From positions 30,683,670-30,747,669 of the forward strand of contig OZ025248.1 in NCBI GenBank assembly GCA_964019135.1: 64,000 nt of DNA. Reading direction: 5' to 3'. The notes beneath the pieces were generated by a model. That model made no database searches. It was not told where the DNA came from and saw nothing but the letters and a program-made list of their open reading frames with translations. Position numbers and translations under genes: made by a program. This DNA is from Arenicola marina. Taxonomy: Eukaryota > Annelida > Polychaeta > Arenicolidae. This document shows positions 12,400-23,145 of the stretch, piece after piece. Position 1 is the stretch's first letter. Each line of letters begins with the position of its first letter.

Positions 12400-12700
12400 G
12401 GCTGGGAGCGGTGGCCTGCTCCTGTAATCCTGCTACCTGGAGGCCGGAGTTGGAGGACGGCTTGAGGTCGGGGGTTCTAGCCCTCGTCGCGGTATGTCGA
12501 TTGGGCGTCCGCACTAAGACAGGCATCGATATGGTGGCTCCGGCGGAGCCCAGGGTCACCAGGTCGTCTAAGGAGGGTCGAATCGGCCCAGGGCGGTAAC
12601 GCAGCAGGCAAAAGTCCCCGTGTCTGGCAGTAGTGGGATCGCGCCCATGAATAGGCGGCGCCTGGCTAGCCCAAGCAAAACAGCGGGTCCCAATTCTTTT
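12400..12700 (+). ncRNA. RN7SL: SRP RNA copy 20
   Basis: 301 nt. The 5' half resembles copy 8; the 3' end has the 'gcgcctggctagcccaagc' insertion and 'gggtccc' of copy 9. This suggests deletion of one unit by unequal crossing-over between counterparts of copies 8 and 9. Confidence 0.94.
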
Positions 12701-13069
12701 TCTTTTTTTCTTGGCTTCCTCTCACATTTTTCAATGTATTCGGGTAAATATCAATCGACAGCCTTATTCGACTAATTTATATCTTGCAGACAAATGACCC
12801 AAAATTAATATTTTCCTTTTCCTTGATTCCGTTATGATTCACACATTACTATAGCAACAACTCAAGCTATGACTGTCCTTTTTGTCTGACAACTAGGAAA
12901 TGATTAGCTCATTCCTTGACCACTGCTCCCTTTTCTTGAGACTTTGCTCCACATTCCCGCCGCCATCCCTTTCTCTTCAGATGAAGGCGTGATCCGGTTC
13001 AATACGGTTAACACGGCAGAGTGAACCTTCGTTTTCCATTGATAAGAGGATACATATGGAAAGGCTAAC

Positions 13070-13369
13070 GGCTGGGAGCGGTGGCGTGCTCCTGTAATCC
13101 TGCTACCTGGAGGCCGGAGTTGGAGGACGGCTTGAGGTCGGGGGTTCTAGCCCTCGTCGCGCTATGTCGATTGGGCGTCCGCACTAAGACAGGCATCGAC
13201 ATGGTGGCTCCGGGGGAGCCCAGGGTCACCAGGTCGTCTAAGGAGGGTCGAATCGGCCCAGGGCGGTAACGCAGCAGGCAAAAGTCCCCGTGTCTGGCAG
13301 TAGTGGGATCGCGCCCATGAATAGGCGGCGCCGGCTAGCCCGAGCAAAACAGCGGGACCCAATTCTTTT
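13070..13369 (+). ncRNA. RN7SL: SRP RNA copy 21
   Basis: Full length and near consensus, with 'catcgacatgg' as in copy 10. Confidence 0.96.
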
Positions 13370-13738
13370 TCTTTTTTTCTTGGCTTCCTCTCACATTTTT
13401 CAATGTATTCGGGTAAATATCAATCGACAGCCTTATTCGACTAATTTATATCTTGCACACAAATGACCCAGAATTAATATTTTCCTTTTCCTTGATTCCG
13501 TTATGATTCACACATTACTATAGCAACGACTCAAGCTATGACTGTCCTTTTTGTCTGACAACTAGGAAATGATTAGCTCATTCCTTGACCACAGCTCCCT
13601 TTTCTTGAGACTTTGCTCCACATTCCCGCCGCCATCCCTTTCCCTTCAGATGAAGGCGTGATCCGGTTCAATACGGTTAACACGGCAGAGTGGACCTTCG
13701 TTTTCCATTGATAAGAGGATACATATGGAAAGGCTAAC

Positions 13739-14038
13739 GGCTGGGAGCGGTGGCCTGCTCCTGTAATAGTGCTACCTGGAGGCCGGAGTTGGAGGACGGC
13801 TTGAGGTCGGGGGTTCTAGCCCTCGTCGCGGTATGTCGATTGGGCGTCCGCACTAAGACAGGCATCGATATGGTGGCTCCGGCGGAGCCCAGGGTCACCA
13901 GGTCGTCTAAGGAGGGTCGAATCGGCCCAGGGCGGTAACGCAGCAGGCAAAAGTCCCCGTGTCTGGCAGTAGTGGGATCGCGCCCATGAATAGGCGGCGC
14001 CGGCTAGCCCGAGCAAAACAGCGGGACCCAATTCTTTT
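13739..14038 (+). ncRNA. RN7SL: SRP RNA copy 22, altered Alu domain
   Basis: Full length. Shares 'tgtaatagtgc' with copy 9 in the otherwise invariant Alu-domain turn, but keeps a consensus B-box-like motif. Also has 'ggcctgc', 'gcggtatg' and 'ctccggcggag'. Confidence 0.93.
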
Positions 14039-14407
14039 TCTTTTTTTCTTGGCTTCCTCTCACATTTTTCAACGTATTCGGGTAAATATCAATCGACAGC
14101 CTTATTCGACTAATTTATATCTTGGAAACAAATGATCCAGAATTAATATTGTCCTTTTCCTTGATTCCGTTATGATTCACACATTACTATAGCAACAACT
14201 CAAGCTATGACTGTCCTTTTTGTCTGACAACTAGGAAATGATTAGTTCATTCCTTGACCACAGCTCCCTTTTCTTGAGACTTTGCTCCACATTCCCGCCG
14301 CCATCCCTTGTCCTTCAGATGAAGGGGTGATCCGGTTAAATCCGATCAACACAGTAGAGTGGACCTTCGTTTTCCATTGATAAGAGGATACATATGGAAA
14401 GGCTAAC

Positions 14408-14707
14408 GGCTGGGAGCGGTGGCCTGCTCCTGTAATCCTGCTACCTGCAGGCCGGAGTTGGAGGACGGCTTGAGGTCGGGGGTTCTTGCCCTCGTCGCGC
14501 TATGTCGATTGGGCGTCCGCACTAGGACAGGTATCGATATGGTGGCTCCGGGGGAGCCCAGGGTCACCAGGTCGTCTAAGGAGGGTCGAATCGGCCCAGG
14601 GCGGTAACGCAGCAGGCAAAAGTCCCCGTGTCTGGCAGTAGTGGGATCGCGCCCATTAATAGGCGGCGCCGGCTAGCCCGAGCAAAACAGCGGGACCCAA
14701 TTCTTTT
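14408..14707 (+). ncRNA. RN7SL: SRP RNA copy 23 (higher-order repeat marker)
   Basis: Full length with the 'ctacctgcaggcc' marker; one private change, 'cgcccattaatagg'. Followed by a short spacer, as is copy 11. Confidence 0.96.
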
Positions 14708-14925
14708 TCTTTTTTTCTTGGCTTCCTCTCACATTTTTCAATGTAAAACTAGGAAATGATTAGCTCATTCCTTGACCACAGCTACCTTTTCTTGAGACTT
14801 TGCTCCACATTCCCGCCGCCATCCCTTTCCCTTCAGATGAAAGCGTGATCCGGTTCAATCCGATCAACACAGTAGAGTGGACCTTCGTTTTCCATTGATA
14901 AGAGAATACATATGGAAAGGCTAAC

Positions 14926-15225
14926 GGCTGGGAGCGGTGGCGTGCTCCTGTAATCCTGCTACCTGGAGGCAGGAGTTGGAGGACGGCTTGAGGTCGGGGG
15001 TTCTAGCCCTCGTCGCGGTATGTCGATTGGGCGTCCGCACTAAGACAGGCATCGATATGGTGGCTCCGGCGGAGCCCAGGGTCACCAGGTCGTCTAAGGA
15101 GGGTCGAATCGGCCCAGGGCGGTAACGCAGCAGGCAAAAGTCCCCGTGTCTGGCAGTAGTGGGATCGCGCCCATGAATAGGCGGCGCCGGCTAGCCCGAG
15201 CAAAACAGCGGGACCCAATTCTTTT
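14926..15225 (+). ncRNA. RN7SL: SRP RNA copy 24
   Basis: Full length; same variant set as copy 12 ('ggaggcagg', 'gcggtatg', 'ctccggcggag'). Confidence 0.96.
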
Positions 15226-15594
15226 TCTTTTTTTCTTGGCTTCCTCTCACATTTTTCAACGTATTCGGGTAAATATCAATCGACAGCCTTATTCGACTAA
15301 TTTATATCTTGGAAACAAATGATCCAGAATTAATATTGTCCTTTTCCTTGATTCCGTTATGATTCACACATTACTATAGCAACAACTCAAGCTATGACTG
15401 TCCTTTTTGGCTGACAACTAGGAAATGATTAGCTCATTCCTTGACCACAGCTCCCTTTTCTTGAGACTTTGCTCCACATTCCCGCCGCCATCCCTTGTCC
15501 TTCAGATGAAGGGGTGATCCGGTTAAATCCGATCAACACAGTAGAGTGGACCTTCGTTTTCCATTGATAAGAGGATACATATGGAAAGGCTAAC

Positions 15595-15894
15595 GGCTGG
15601 GAGCGGTGGCCTGCTCCTGTAATCCTGCTACCTGGAGGCCGGAGTTGGAGGACGGCTTGAGGTCGGGGGTTCTTGCCCTCGTCGCGCTATGTCGATTGGG
15701 CGTCCGCACTAGGACAGGTATCGATATGGTGGCTCCGGGGGAGCCCAGGGTCACCAGGTCGTCTAAGGAGGGTCGAATCGGCCCAGGGCGGTAACGCAGC
15801 AGGCAAAAGTCCCCGTGTCTGGCAGTAGTGGGATCGCGCCCATGAATAGGCGGCGCCGGCTAGCCCGAGCAAAACAGCGGGACCCAATTCTTTT
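15595..15894 (+). ncRNA. RN7SL: SRP RNA copy 25
   Basis: Full length; same variant set as copy 13. The flanking spacer also shares its 'tttttggctgac' change with the spacer before copy 13, so the duplication took in spacer as well. Confidence 0.96.
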
Positions 15895-16112
15895 TCTTTT
15901 TTTCTTGGCTTCCTCTCACATTTTTCAATGTAAAACTAGGAAATGATTAGCTCATTCCTTGACCACAGCTACCTTTTCTTGAGACTTTGCTCCACATTCC
16001 CGCCGCCATCCCTTTCCCTTCAGATGAAAGCGTGATCCGGTTCAATCCGATCAACACAGTAGAGTGGACCTTCGTTTTCCATTGATAAGAGGATACATAT
16101 GGAAAGGCTAAC

Positions 16113-16412
16113 GGCTGGGAGCGGTGGCGTGCTCCTGTAATCCTGCTACCTGGAGGCCGGAGTTGGAGGACGGCTTGAGGTCGGGGGTTCTAGCCCTCGT
16201 CGCGCTATGTCAATTGGGCGTCCGCACTAAGACAGGCATCGATATGGTGGCTCCGGGGGAGCCCAGGGTCACCAGGTTGTCTAAGGAGGGTCGAATCGGC
16301 CCAGGGCGGTAACGCAGCAGGCGAAAGTCCCCGTGTCTGGGAGTAGAGGGATCGCGCCCATGAATAGGCGGCGCCGGCTAGCCCGAGCAAAACAGCGGGA
16401 CCCAATTCTTTT
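16113..16412 (+). ncRNA. RN7SL: SRP RNA copy 26
   Basis: Full length; as copy 14 in 'caccaggttgtc' and 'ctgggagtagaggg', with a private 'gtcaattggg'. Confidence 0.96.
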
Positions 16413-16783
16413 TCTTTGTTCTTGGCTTCCTCTCACATTTTTCAATGTATTCGGGTAAATATCAATCGACAGCCTAATTCGACTAATTTATATCTTGCAG
16501 ACAAATGACCCAGAATGAATATTTTCCTTTCCCTTGATTCCGTTATAATTCACACATTACTATAGCAACAACTCAAGCTATGACTGTCCTTTTTGTCTGA
16601 CAACTAGGAAATGATTAGCTCATTACTTGACCACAGCTCCCTTTTCTTGAGACTTTGCTGCGCCACGTTCCCGCCGCCATCCCTTTTCCTTCAGATGAAG
16701 GCGTGATCCGGTTCAATCCGATCAATACAGTAGAGTGGACCTTCCTTTTCCATTGATAAGAGGATACATATGGAACGGATAAC

Positions 16784-17083
16784 AGCTGGGAGCGGTGGCG
16801 TGCTCCTGTAATCCTGCTACCTGGAGGCCGGAATTGGAGGACGGCTTGAGGTCGGGGGTTCTCGCCCTCGTCGCGCTATGTCCATTGGGCGCCCGCACTA
16901 AGATAGGCATCGATATGGTGGCTCCGGGAGAACCCAGGGTCACCAGGTCGTCTAAGGAGGGTCGAATCGGCCCAGGGCGGTAACGCAGCAGGCAAAAGTC
17001 CCCGTGTCTGGCAGTAGTGGGATCGCGCCCATGAATAGGCGGCGCCGGCTAGCCCGAGCAAAACAGCGGGACCCGATTCTTTT
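16784..17083 (+). ncRNA. RN7SL: SRP RNA copy 27, recombinant
   Basis: Full length. The 5' half has the copy 4 variants (A at +1, 'ggaattgg', 'ttctcgccc'). The 3' half has the copy 16 variants ('gcgcccgc', 'gggagaaccc', 'gggacccgattc'). The switch lies near 'gtccattggg' at about 16,880. It is the extra unit in the second higher-order block, so it looks like the product of unequal crossing-over or gene conversion. Confidence 0.94.
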
Positions 17084-17455
17084 TCTTTTTTTCTTGGCTT
17101 CCTCTCACATTTTTCAATGTATTCGGGTAAATATCAATCGACAGCCTTATTCGACTAATTTATATCTTGCACACAAATGACCCAGAATTAATATTTTCCT
17201 TTTCCTTGATTCCGTTATGATTCACACATTACTATAGCAACAACTCAAGCTATGACTGTCCTTTTTGTCTGACAACTAGGAAATGATTAGCTCATTTCTT
17301 GACCACAGCTCCCTTTTCTTGAGACTTTGCTGCGCCACGTTCCCGCCGCCATCCCTTTTCCTTCAGATGAAGGCGTGATCCGGTTAAATCCGATCAACAC
17401 AGTAGAGTGGACCTTCGTTTTCCATTGATAAGAGGATAGATATTGAAAGGCTAAC

Positions 17456-17755
17456 GGCTGGGAGCGGTGGCGTGCTCCTGTAATCCTGCTACCTGGAGGC
17501 CGGAGTTGGAGGACGGCTTGAGGTCGGGGGTTCTAGCCCTCGTCGCGCTATGTCGATTGGGCGTCCGCACTAAGATAGGCATCGATATGGTGCCTCCGGG
17601 GGAGCCCAGGGTCACCAGGTCGTCTAAGGAGGGTCGAATCGGCCCAGGGCGGTAACGCAGCAGGCAAAAGTCCCCGTGTCTGGCAGTAGTGGGATCGCGC
17701 CCATGAATAGGCGGCGCCGGCTAGCCCGTGCAAAACAGCGGGACCCAATTCTTTT
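17456..17755 (+). ncRNA. RN7SL: SRP RNA copy 28
   Basis: Full length; same variants as copy 15 ('ggtgcctcc', 'cccgtgcaaa'). Confidence 0.96.
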
Positions 17756-18124
17756 TCTCTTTTTCTTGGCTTCCTCTAACATTTTTCAATGTATTCGGGT
17801 AAATATCAATCGACAGCCTTATTCGACTAATTTATATCTTGCACACAAATGACCCAGAATTAATATTTTCATTTTCCTTGATACCGTTATGATTCACACA
17901 TTACTATAGCAACAACTCAAGCTATGATTGTTCCTATCGTCTGGCAACTAGGAAATGATTAGCTCCTTCCTTGACCACAGCTCCCTTTTCTTAAGACGTT
18001 GCTCCACATTCCCGCCCCCATCCCTTTTCCTTCAGATGAAGGCGTGATCCGGTTAAATCCGATCAACACAGTAGAGTGGACCTTCGTTTTCCATTGATAA
18101 GAGGATACATATGGAAAGGCTAAC

Positions 18125-18424
18125 GGCTGGGAGCGGTGGCGTGCTCCTGTAATCCTGCTACCTGGAGGCCGGAGTTGGAGGACGGCTTGAGGTCGGGGGT
18201 TCTAGCCCTCGTCGCGCTATGTCGATTGGGCGCCCGCACTAAGATAGGCATCGATATGGTGGCTCCGGGAGAACCCAGGGTCACCAGGTCGTCTAAGGAG
18301 GGTCGAATCGGCCCAGGGCGGTAACGCAGCAGGCAAAAGTCCCCGTGTCTGGCAGTAGTGGGATCGCGCCCATGAATAGGCGGCGCCGGCTAGCCCGAGC
18401 AAAACAGCGGGACCCGATTCTTTT
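18125..18424 (+). ncRNA. RN7SL: SRP RNA copy 29
   Basis: Full length; same variants as copies 16 and 35. Confidence 0.96.
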
Positions 18425-18793
18425 TCTTTTTTTCTTGGCTTCCTCTCACATTTTTCAATGTATTCGGGTAAATATCAATCGACAGCCTTATTCGACTAAT
18501 TTATATCTTGCACACAAATGACCCAGAATTAATATTTTCCTTTTCCTTGATTCCGTTATGATTCACACATTACTATAGCAACAACTCAAGCTATGACTGT
18601 CCTTTTTGTCTGACAACTAGGAAATGATTAGCTCATTTCTTGACCACAGCTCCCTTTTCTTGAGACTTTGCTCCACATTCCCGCCGCCATCCCTTGTCCT
18701 TCAGATGAAGGCGTGATCCGGTTAAATCCGATCAACACAGTAGAGTGGACCTTCGTTTTCCATTGATAAGATGATAGATATTGAAAGGCTAAC

Positions 18794-19093
18794 GGCTGGG
18801 AGCGGTGGCGTGCTCCTGTAATCCTGCTACCTGGAGGCCGGAGTTGGAGGACGGCTTGAGGTCGGGGGTTCTAGCCCTCGTCGCGCTATGTCGATTGCGC
18901 GTCCGCACTAAGACAGGCATCGATATGGTGGCTCCGGGGGAGCCCAGGGTCACCAGGTCGTCTAAGGAGGGTCGAATCGGCCCAGGGCGGTAACGCAGCA
19001 GGCGAAAGTCCCCGTGTCTGGCAGTAGAGGAATCGCGCCCATGAATAGGCGGCGCCGGCTAGCCCGAGCAAAACAGCGGGAGCCAATTCTTTT
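18794..19093 (+). ncRNA. RN7SL: SRP RNA copy 30
   Basis: Full length; same variants as copy 17, including 'gattgcgcg' and 'gaggaatcg'. Confidence 0.95.
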
Positions 19094-19459
19094 TCTTTGT
19101 TCTTGGCTTCCTCTCACATTTTTCAATGTATTCGGGTAAATATCAATCGACAGCCTTATTCGACTAATTTATATCTTGCAGACAAATGACCCAGAATTAA
19201 TATTTTCCTTTCACTTGATTCCGTTATGATTCACACATTACTATAGCAACAACTCAAGCTATGACTGTCCTTTTTGTCTGACAACTAGGAAATGATTAGC
19301 TCATTCCTTGACCACTGCTCCCTTTTCTTGAGACTGCTCCACATTCCCGCCGCCATCCCTTTCCCTTCAGATGAAGGCGTGATCCGGTTCAATACGGTTA
19401 ACACGGCAGAGTGAACCTTCGTTTTCCATTGATAAGAGGATACATATGGAAAGGCTAAC

Positions 19460-19759
19460 GGCTGGGAGCGGTGGCGTGCTCCTGTAATCCTGCTACCTGG
19501 AGGCCGGAGTTGGAGGACGGCTTGAGGTCGGGGGTTCTAGCCCTCGTCGCGCTATGTCGATTGGGCGTCCGCACTAAGACAGGCATCGACATGGTGGCTC
19601 CGGCGGAGCCCAGGGTCACCAGGTCGTCTAAGGAGGGTCGAATCGGCCCAGGGCGGTAACGCAGCAGGCAAAAGTCCCCGTGTCTGGCAGTAGTGGGATC
19701 GCGCCCATGAATAGGCGGCGCCGGCTAGCCCGAGCAAAACAGCGGGACCCAATTCTTTT
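19460..19759 (+). ncRNA. RN7SL: SRP RNA copy 31
   Basis: Full length; same variants as copy 18. The preceding spacer shares the 'gagactgctcc' deletion with the one before copy 18. Confidence 0.96.
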
Positions 19760-20128
19760 TCTTTTTTTCTTGGCTTCCTCTCACATTTTTCAATGTATTC
19801 GGGTAAATATCAATCGACAGCCTTATTCGACTAATTTATATCTTGCACACAAATGACCCAGAATTAATATTTTCCTTTTCCTTGATTCCGTTATTATTCA
19901 CACATTACTATAGCAACGACTCAAGCTATGACTGTCCTTTTTGTCTGACAACTAGGAAATGATTAGCTCATTCCTTGACCACAGCTCCCTTTTCTTGAGA
20001 CTTTGCTCCACATTCCCGCCGCCATCCCTTTCCCTTCAGATGAAGGCGTGATCCGGTTCAATACGGTTAACACGGCAGAGTGGACCTTCGTTTTCCATTG
20101 ATAAGAGGATACATATGGAAAGGCTAAC

Positions 20129-20428
20129 GGCTGGGAGCGGTGGCGTGCTCCTGTAATCCTGCTACCCGGAGGCCGGAGTTGGAGGACGGCTTGAGGTCGG
20201 GGGTTCTAGCCCTCGTCGCGGTATGTCGATTGGGCGTCCGCACTAAGACAGGCATCGATATGGTGGCTCCGGCGGAGCCCAGGGTCACCAGGTCGTCTAA
20301 GGAGGGTCGAATCGGCCCAGGGCGGTAACGCAGCAGGCAAAAGTCCCCGTGTCTGGCAGTAGTGGGATCGCGCCCATGAATAGGCGGCGCCGGCTAGCCC
20401 GAGCAAAACAGCGGGACCCAATTCTTTT
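20129..20428 (+). ncRNA. RN7SL: SRP RNA copy 32
   Basis: Full length, with 'ctacccggagg', 'gcggtatg' and 'ctccggcggag'. The terminator is a longer first T-run ('cttttttatttttt'). Confidence 0.96.
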
Positions 20429-20797
20429 TTATTTTTTCTTGGCTTCCTCTCACATTTTTCAACGTATTCGGGTAAATATCGATCGACAGCCTTATTCGAC
20501 TAATTTATATCTTGGAAACAAATGATCCAGAATTAATATTGTCCTTTTCCTTGATTCCGTTATGATTCACACATTACTATAGCAACAACTCAAGCTATGA
20601 CTGTCCTTTTTGTCTGACAACTAGGAAATGATTAGCTCATTCCTTGACCACAGCTCCCTTTTCTTGAGACTTTGCTCCACATTCCCGCCGCCATCCCTTG
20701 TCCTTCAGATGAAGGGGTGATCCGGTTAAATCCGATCAACACAGTAGAGTGGACCTTCGTTTTCCATTGATAAGAGGATACATATGGAAAGGCTAAC

Positions 20798-21097
20798 GGC
20801 TGGGAGCGGTGGCCTGCTCCTGTAATCCTGCTACCTGCAGGCCGGAGTTGGAGGACGGCTTGAGGTCGGGGGTTCTTGCCCTCGTCGCGCTATGTCGATT
20901 GGGCGTCCGCACTAGGACAGGTATCGATATGGTGGCTCCGGGGGAGCCCAGGGTCACCAGGTCGTCTAAGGAGGGTCGAATCGGCCCAGGGCGGTAACGC
21001 AGCAGGCAAAAGTCCCCGTGTCTGGCAGTAGTGGGATCGCGCCCATGAATAGGCGGCGCCGGCTAGCCCGAGCAAAACAGCGGGACCCAATTCTTTT
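20798..21097 (+). ncRNA. RN7SL: SRP RNA copy 33 (higher-order repeat marker)
   Basis: Full length with the 'ctacctgcaggcc' marker of copies 11 and 23, and again followed by a short spacer. It opens the third, incomplete higher-order block. Confidence 0.96.
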
Positions 21098-21315
21098 TCT
21101 TTTTTTCTTGGCTTCCTCTCACATTTTTCAATGTAAAACTAGGAAATGATTAGCTCATTCCTTGACCACAGCTACCTTTTCTTGAGACTTTGCTCCACAT
21201 TCCCGCCGCCATCCCTTTCCCTTCAGATGAAAGCGTGATCCGGTTCAATCCGATCAACACAGTAGAGTGGACCTTCGTTTTCCATTGATAAGAGGATACA
21301 TATGGAAAGGCTAAC

Positions 21316-21615
21316 GGCTGGGAGTGGTGGCGTGCTCCTGTAATCCTGCTACCTGGAGGCAGGAGTTGGAGGACGGCTTGAGGTCGGGGGTTCTAGCCCT
21401 CGTCGCGCTATGTCGATTGGGCGTCCGCACTAAGACAGGCATCGATATGGTGGCTCCGGGGGAGCCCAGGGTCACCAGGTCGTCTAAGGAGGGTCGAATC
21501 GGCCCAGGGCGGTAACGCAGCAGGCAAAAGTCCCCGTGTCTGGCAGTAGTGGGATCGCGCCCATGAATAGGCGGCGCCGGCTAGCCCGAGCAAAACAGCG
21601 GGACCCAATTCTTTT
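21316..21615 (+). ncRNA. RN7SL: SRP RNA copy 34
   Basis: Full length. Has 'gggagtggtgg' in the Alu domain and shares 'ggaggcagg' with copies 12 and 24, but its 3' half is consensus, so it is partly converted. Confidence 0.95.
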
Positions 21616-21984
21616 TCTTTTTTTCTTGGCTTCCTCTCACATTTTTCAATGTATTCGGGTAAATATCAATCGACAGCCTTATTCGACTAATTTATATCTT
21701 GCACACAAATGACCCAGAATTAATATTTTCATTTTCCTTGATACCGTTATGATTCACACATTACTATAGCAACAACTCAAGCTATGATTGTTCCTATCGT
21801 CTGGCAACTAGGAAATGATTAGCTCCTTCCTTGACCACAGCTCCCTTTTCTTAAGACGTTGCTTCACATTCCCGCCCCCATCCCTTTTCCTTCAGATGAA
21901 GGCGTGATCCGGTTAAATCCGATCAACACAGTAGAGTGGACCTTCGTTTTCCATTGATAAGAGGATACATATGGAAAGGCTAAC

Positions 21985-22284
21985 GGCTGGGAGCGGTGGC
22001 GTGCTCCTGTAATCCTGCTACCTGGAGGCCGGAGTTGGAGGACGGCTTGAGGTCGGGGGTTCTAGCCCTCGTCGCGCTATGTCGATTGGGCGCCCGCACT
22101 AAGATAGGCATCGATATGGTGGCTCCGGGAGAACCCAGGGTCACCAGGTCGTCTAAGGAGGGTCGAATCGGCCCAGGGCGGTAACGCAGCAGGCAAAAGT
22201 CCCCGTGTCTGGCAGTAGTGGGATCGCGCCCATGAATAGGCGGCGCCGGCTAGCCCGAGCAAAACAGCGGGACCCGATTCTTTT
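21985..22284 (+). ncRNA. RN7SL: SRP RNA copy 35, last complete copy
   Basis: Full length; same variants as copies 16 and 29. Last copy with a complete 3' end and terminator. Confidence 0.96.
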
Positions 22285-22653
22285 TCTTTTTTTCTTGGCT
22301 TCCTCTCACATTTTTCAATGTATTCGGGTAAATATCAATCGACAGCCTTATTCGACTAATTTATATCTTGCAGACAAATGACCCAGAATTAATATTTTCC
22401 TTTCACTTGATTCCGTTATGATTCACACATTACTATAGCAACAACTCAAGCTATGACTGTCCTTTTTGTCTGACAACTAGGAAATGATTAGCTCATTCCT
22501 TGACCACAGCTCCCTTTTCTGGAGACTTTGCTCCACATTCCCGTCGCCATCCCTTTCCCTTCAGATGAAAGCGTGATCCGGTTAAATCCGATCAACACAG
22601 TAGAGTGGACCTTCGTTTTCCATTGATAAGAGGATACATATGGAAAGGCTAAC

Positions 22654-22877
22654 GGCTGGGAGCGGTGGCGTGCTGCTGTAATCCTGCTACCCGGAGGCCG
22701 GAGTTGGAGGACGGCTTGAGGTCGGGGGTTCTAGCCCTCGTCGCGCTATGTCGATTGGGCGTCCGCACTAAGACAGGCATCGATATGGTGGCTCCGGGGG
22801 AGCCCAGGGTCACCAGGTCGTCTAAGGAGGGTCGAATCGGCCCAGGGCGGTAACGCAGCAGGCAAAAGTCCCCGTGT
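22654..22877 (+). pseudogene. RN7SL: SRP RNA copy 36, 3'-truncated
   Basis: About 224 nt of SRP RNA sequence ending abruptly after 'agtccccgtgt'. The last about 76 nt, including the 3' strand of the central stem, the 'gggaccc' end and the terminator, are missing. The break joins directly to a diverged spacer at its 'tctcaca' motif. Other changes are 'gtgctgctg' and 'ctacccggagg'. It cannot form a normal SRP RNA, and it marks the end of the array. Confidence 0.93.
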
Positions 22878-23145
22878 TCTCACACTTTTTTCCGTGTATT
22901 CATATAAAAATTTCAATCAATATCCTCCTTTGATTAAATTATGTATTGCAGACAAATGACCCAGAATTCATATTTCTATTTTTCTTGATTCCGTCATGAT
23001 TCACGCATTAGCACTACTATAGCGACAACTCAAGCTATTAGGGTCTTCTCGTCTGATAACAAGAACATGATTCGCTCACTCCGCGAACACAGGTCCCTTT
23101 TCTTGATACTTTGCTCCACATGCCGCCACCATCCCCTGGAAGTAC
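22878..23145 (+). repeat. Diverged SRP-array spacer remnant
   Basis: Still alignable to the array spacer: 'gcagacaaatgacccagaatt', 'cttgattccgtcatgatt', 'ctatagcgacaactcaagct' and 'ctttgctccacatgccgcc'. It is far more diverged than any internal spacer. This is expected at the edge of a tandem array, where homogenisation no longer reaches. Confidence 0.85.

Larger units (their letters stand above)
1..22877 (+). repeat. Tandem array of SRP RNA (7SL) genes, 36 copies
   Basis: Head-to-tail array with 29 long units of about 669 bp and shorter units of 518 bp. Each unit is a 300-bp SRP RNA gene plus spacer. Short spacers follow copies 1, 2, 11, 13, 23, 25 and 33; they lack about 151 bp between the 'caatgta' and 'aaactagg' motifs. 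The about 110 bp before each gene are strongly conserved and presumably hold the external RNA polymerase III promoter. This stretch ends in a 'gatacatatgg' motif, or 'gatagatattg' before copies 3, 6, 15, 17, 28 and 30. Each gene ends at a T-run. The window begins inside a spacer, so the array continues to the left. Confidence 0.97.

Noticed and set aside
258-22877. Repeated 62-residue (+) and 66-residue (-) open frames in every SRP unit
   Set aside because: They are shadows of the SRP RNA genes. The conservation follows RNA structure, not codons, and frames change or break in variant copies.
258-22877. Alu-like SINE array
   Set aside because: The similarity to Alu comes from 7SL RNA. Each unit also has the S domain (helices 6 and 8), which Alu elements lack.
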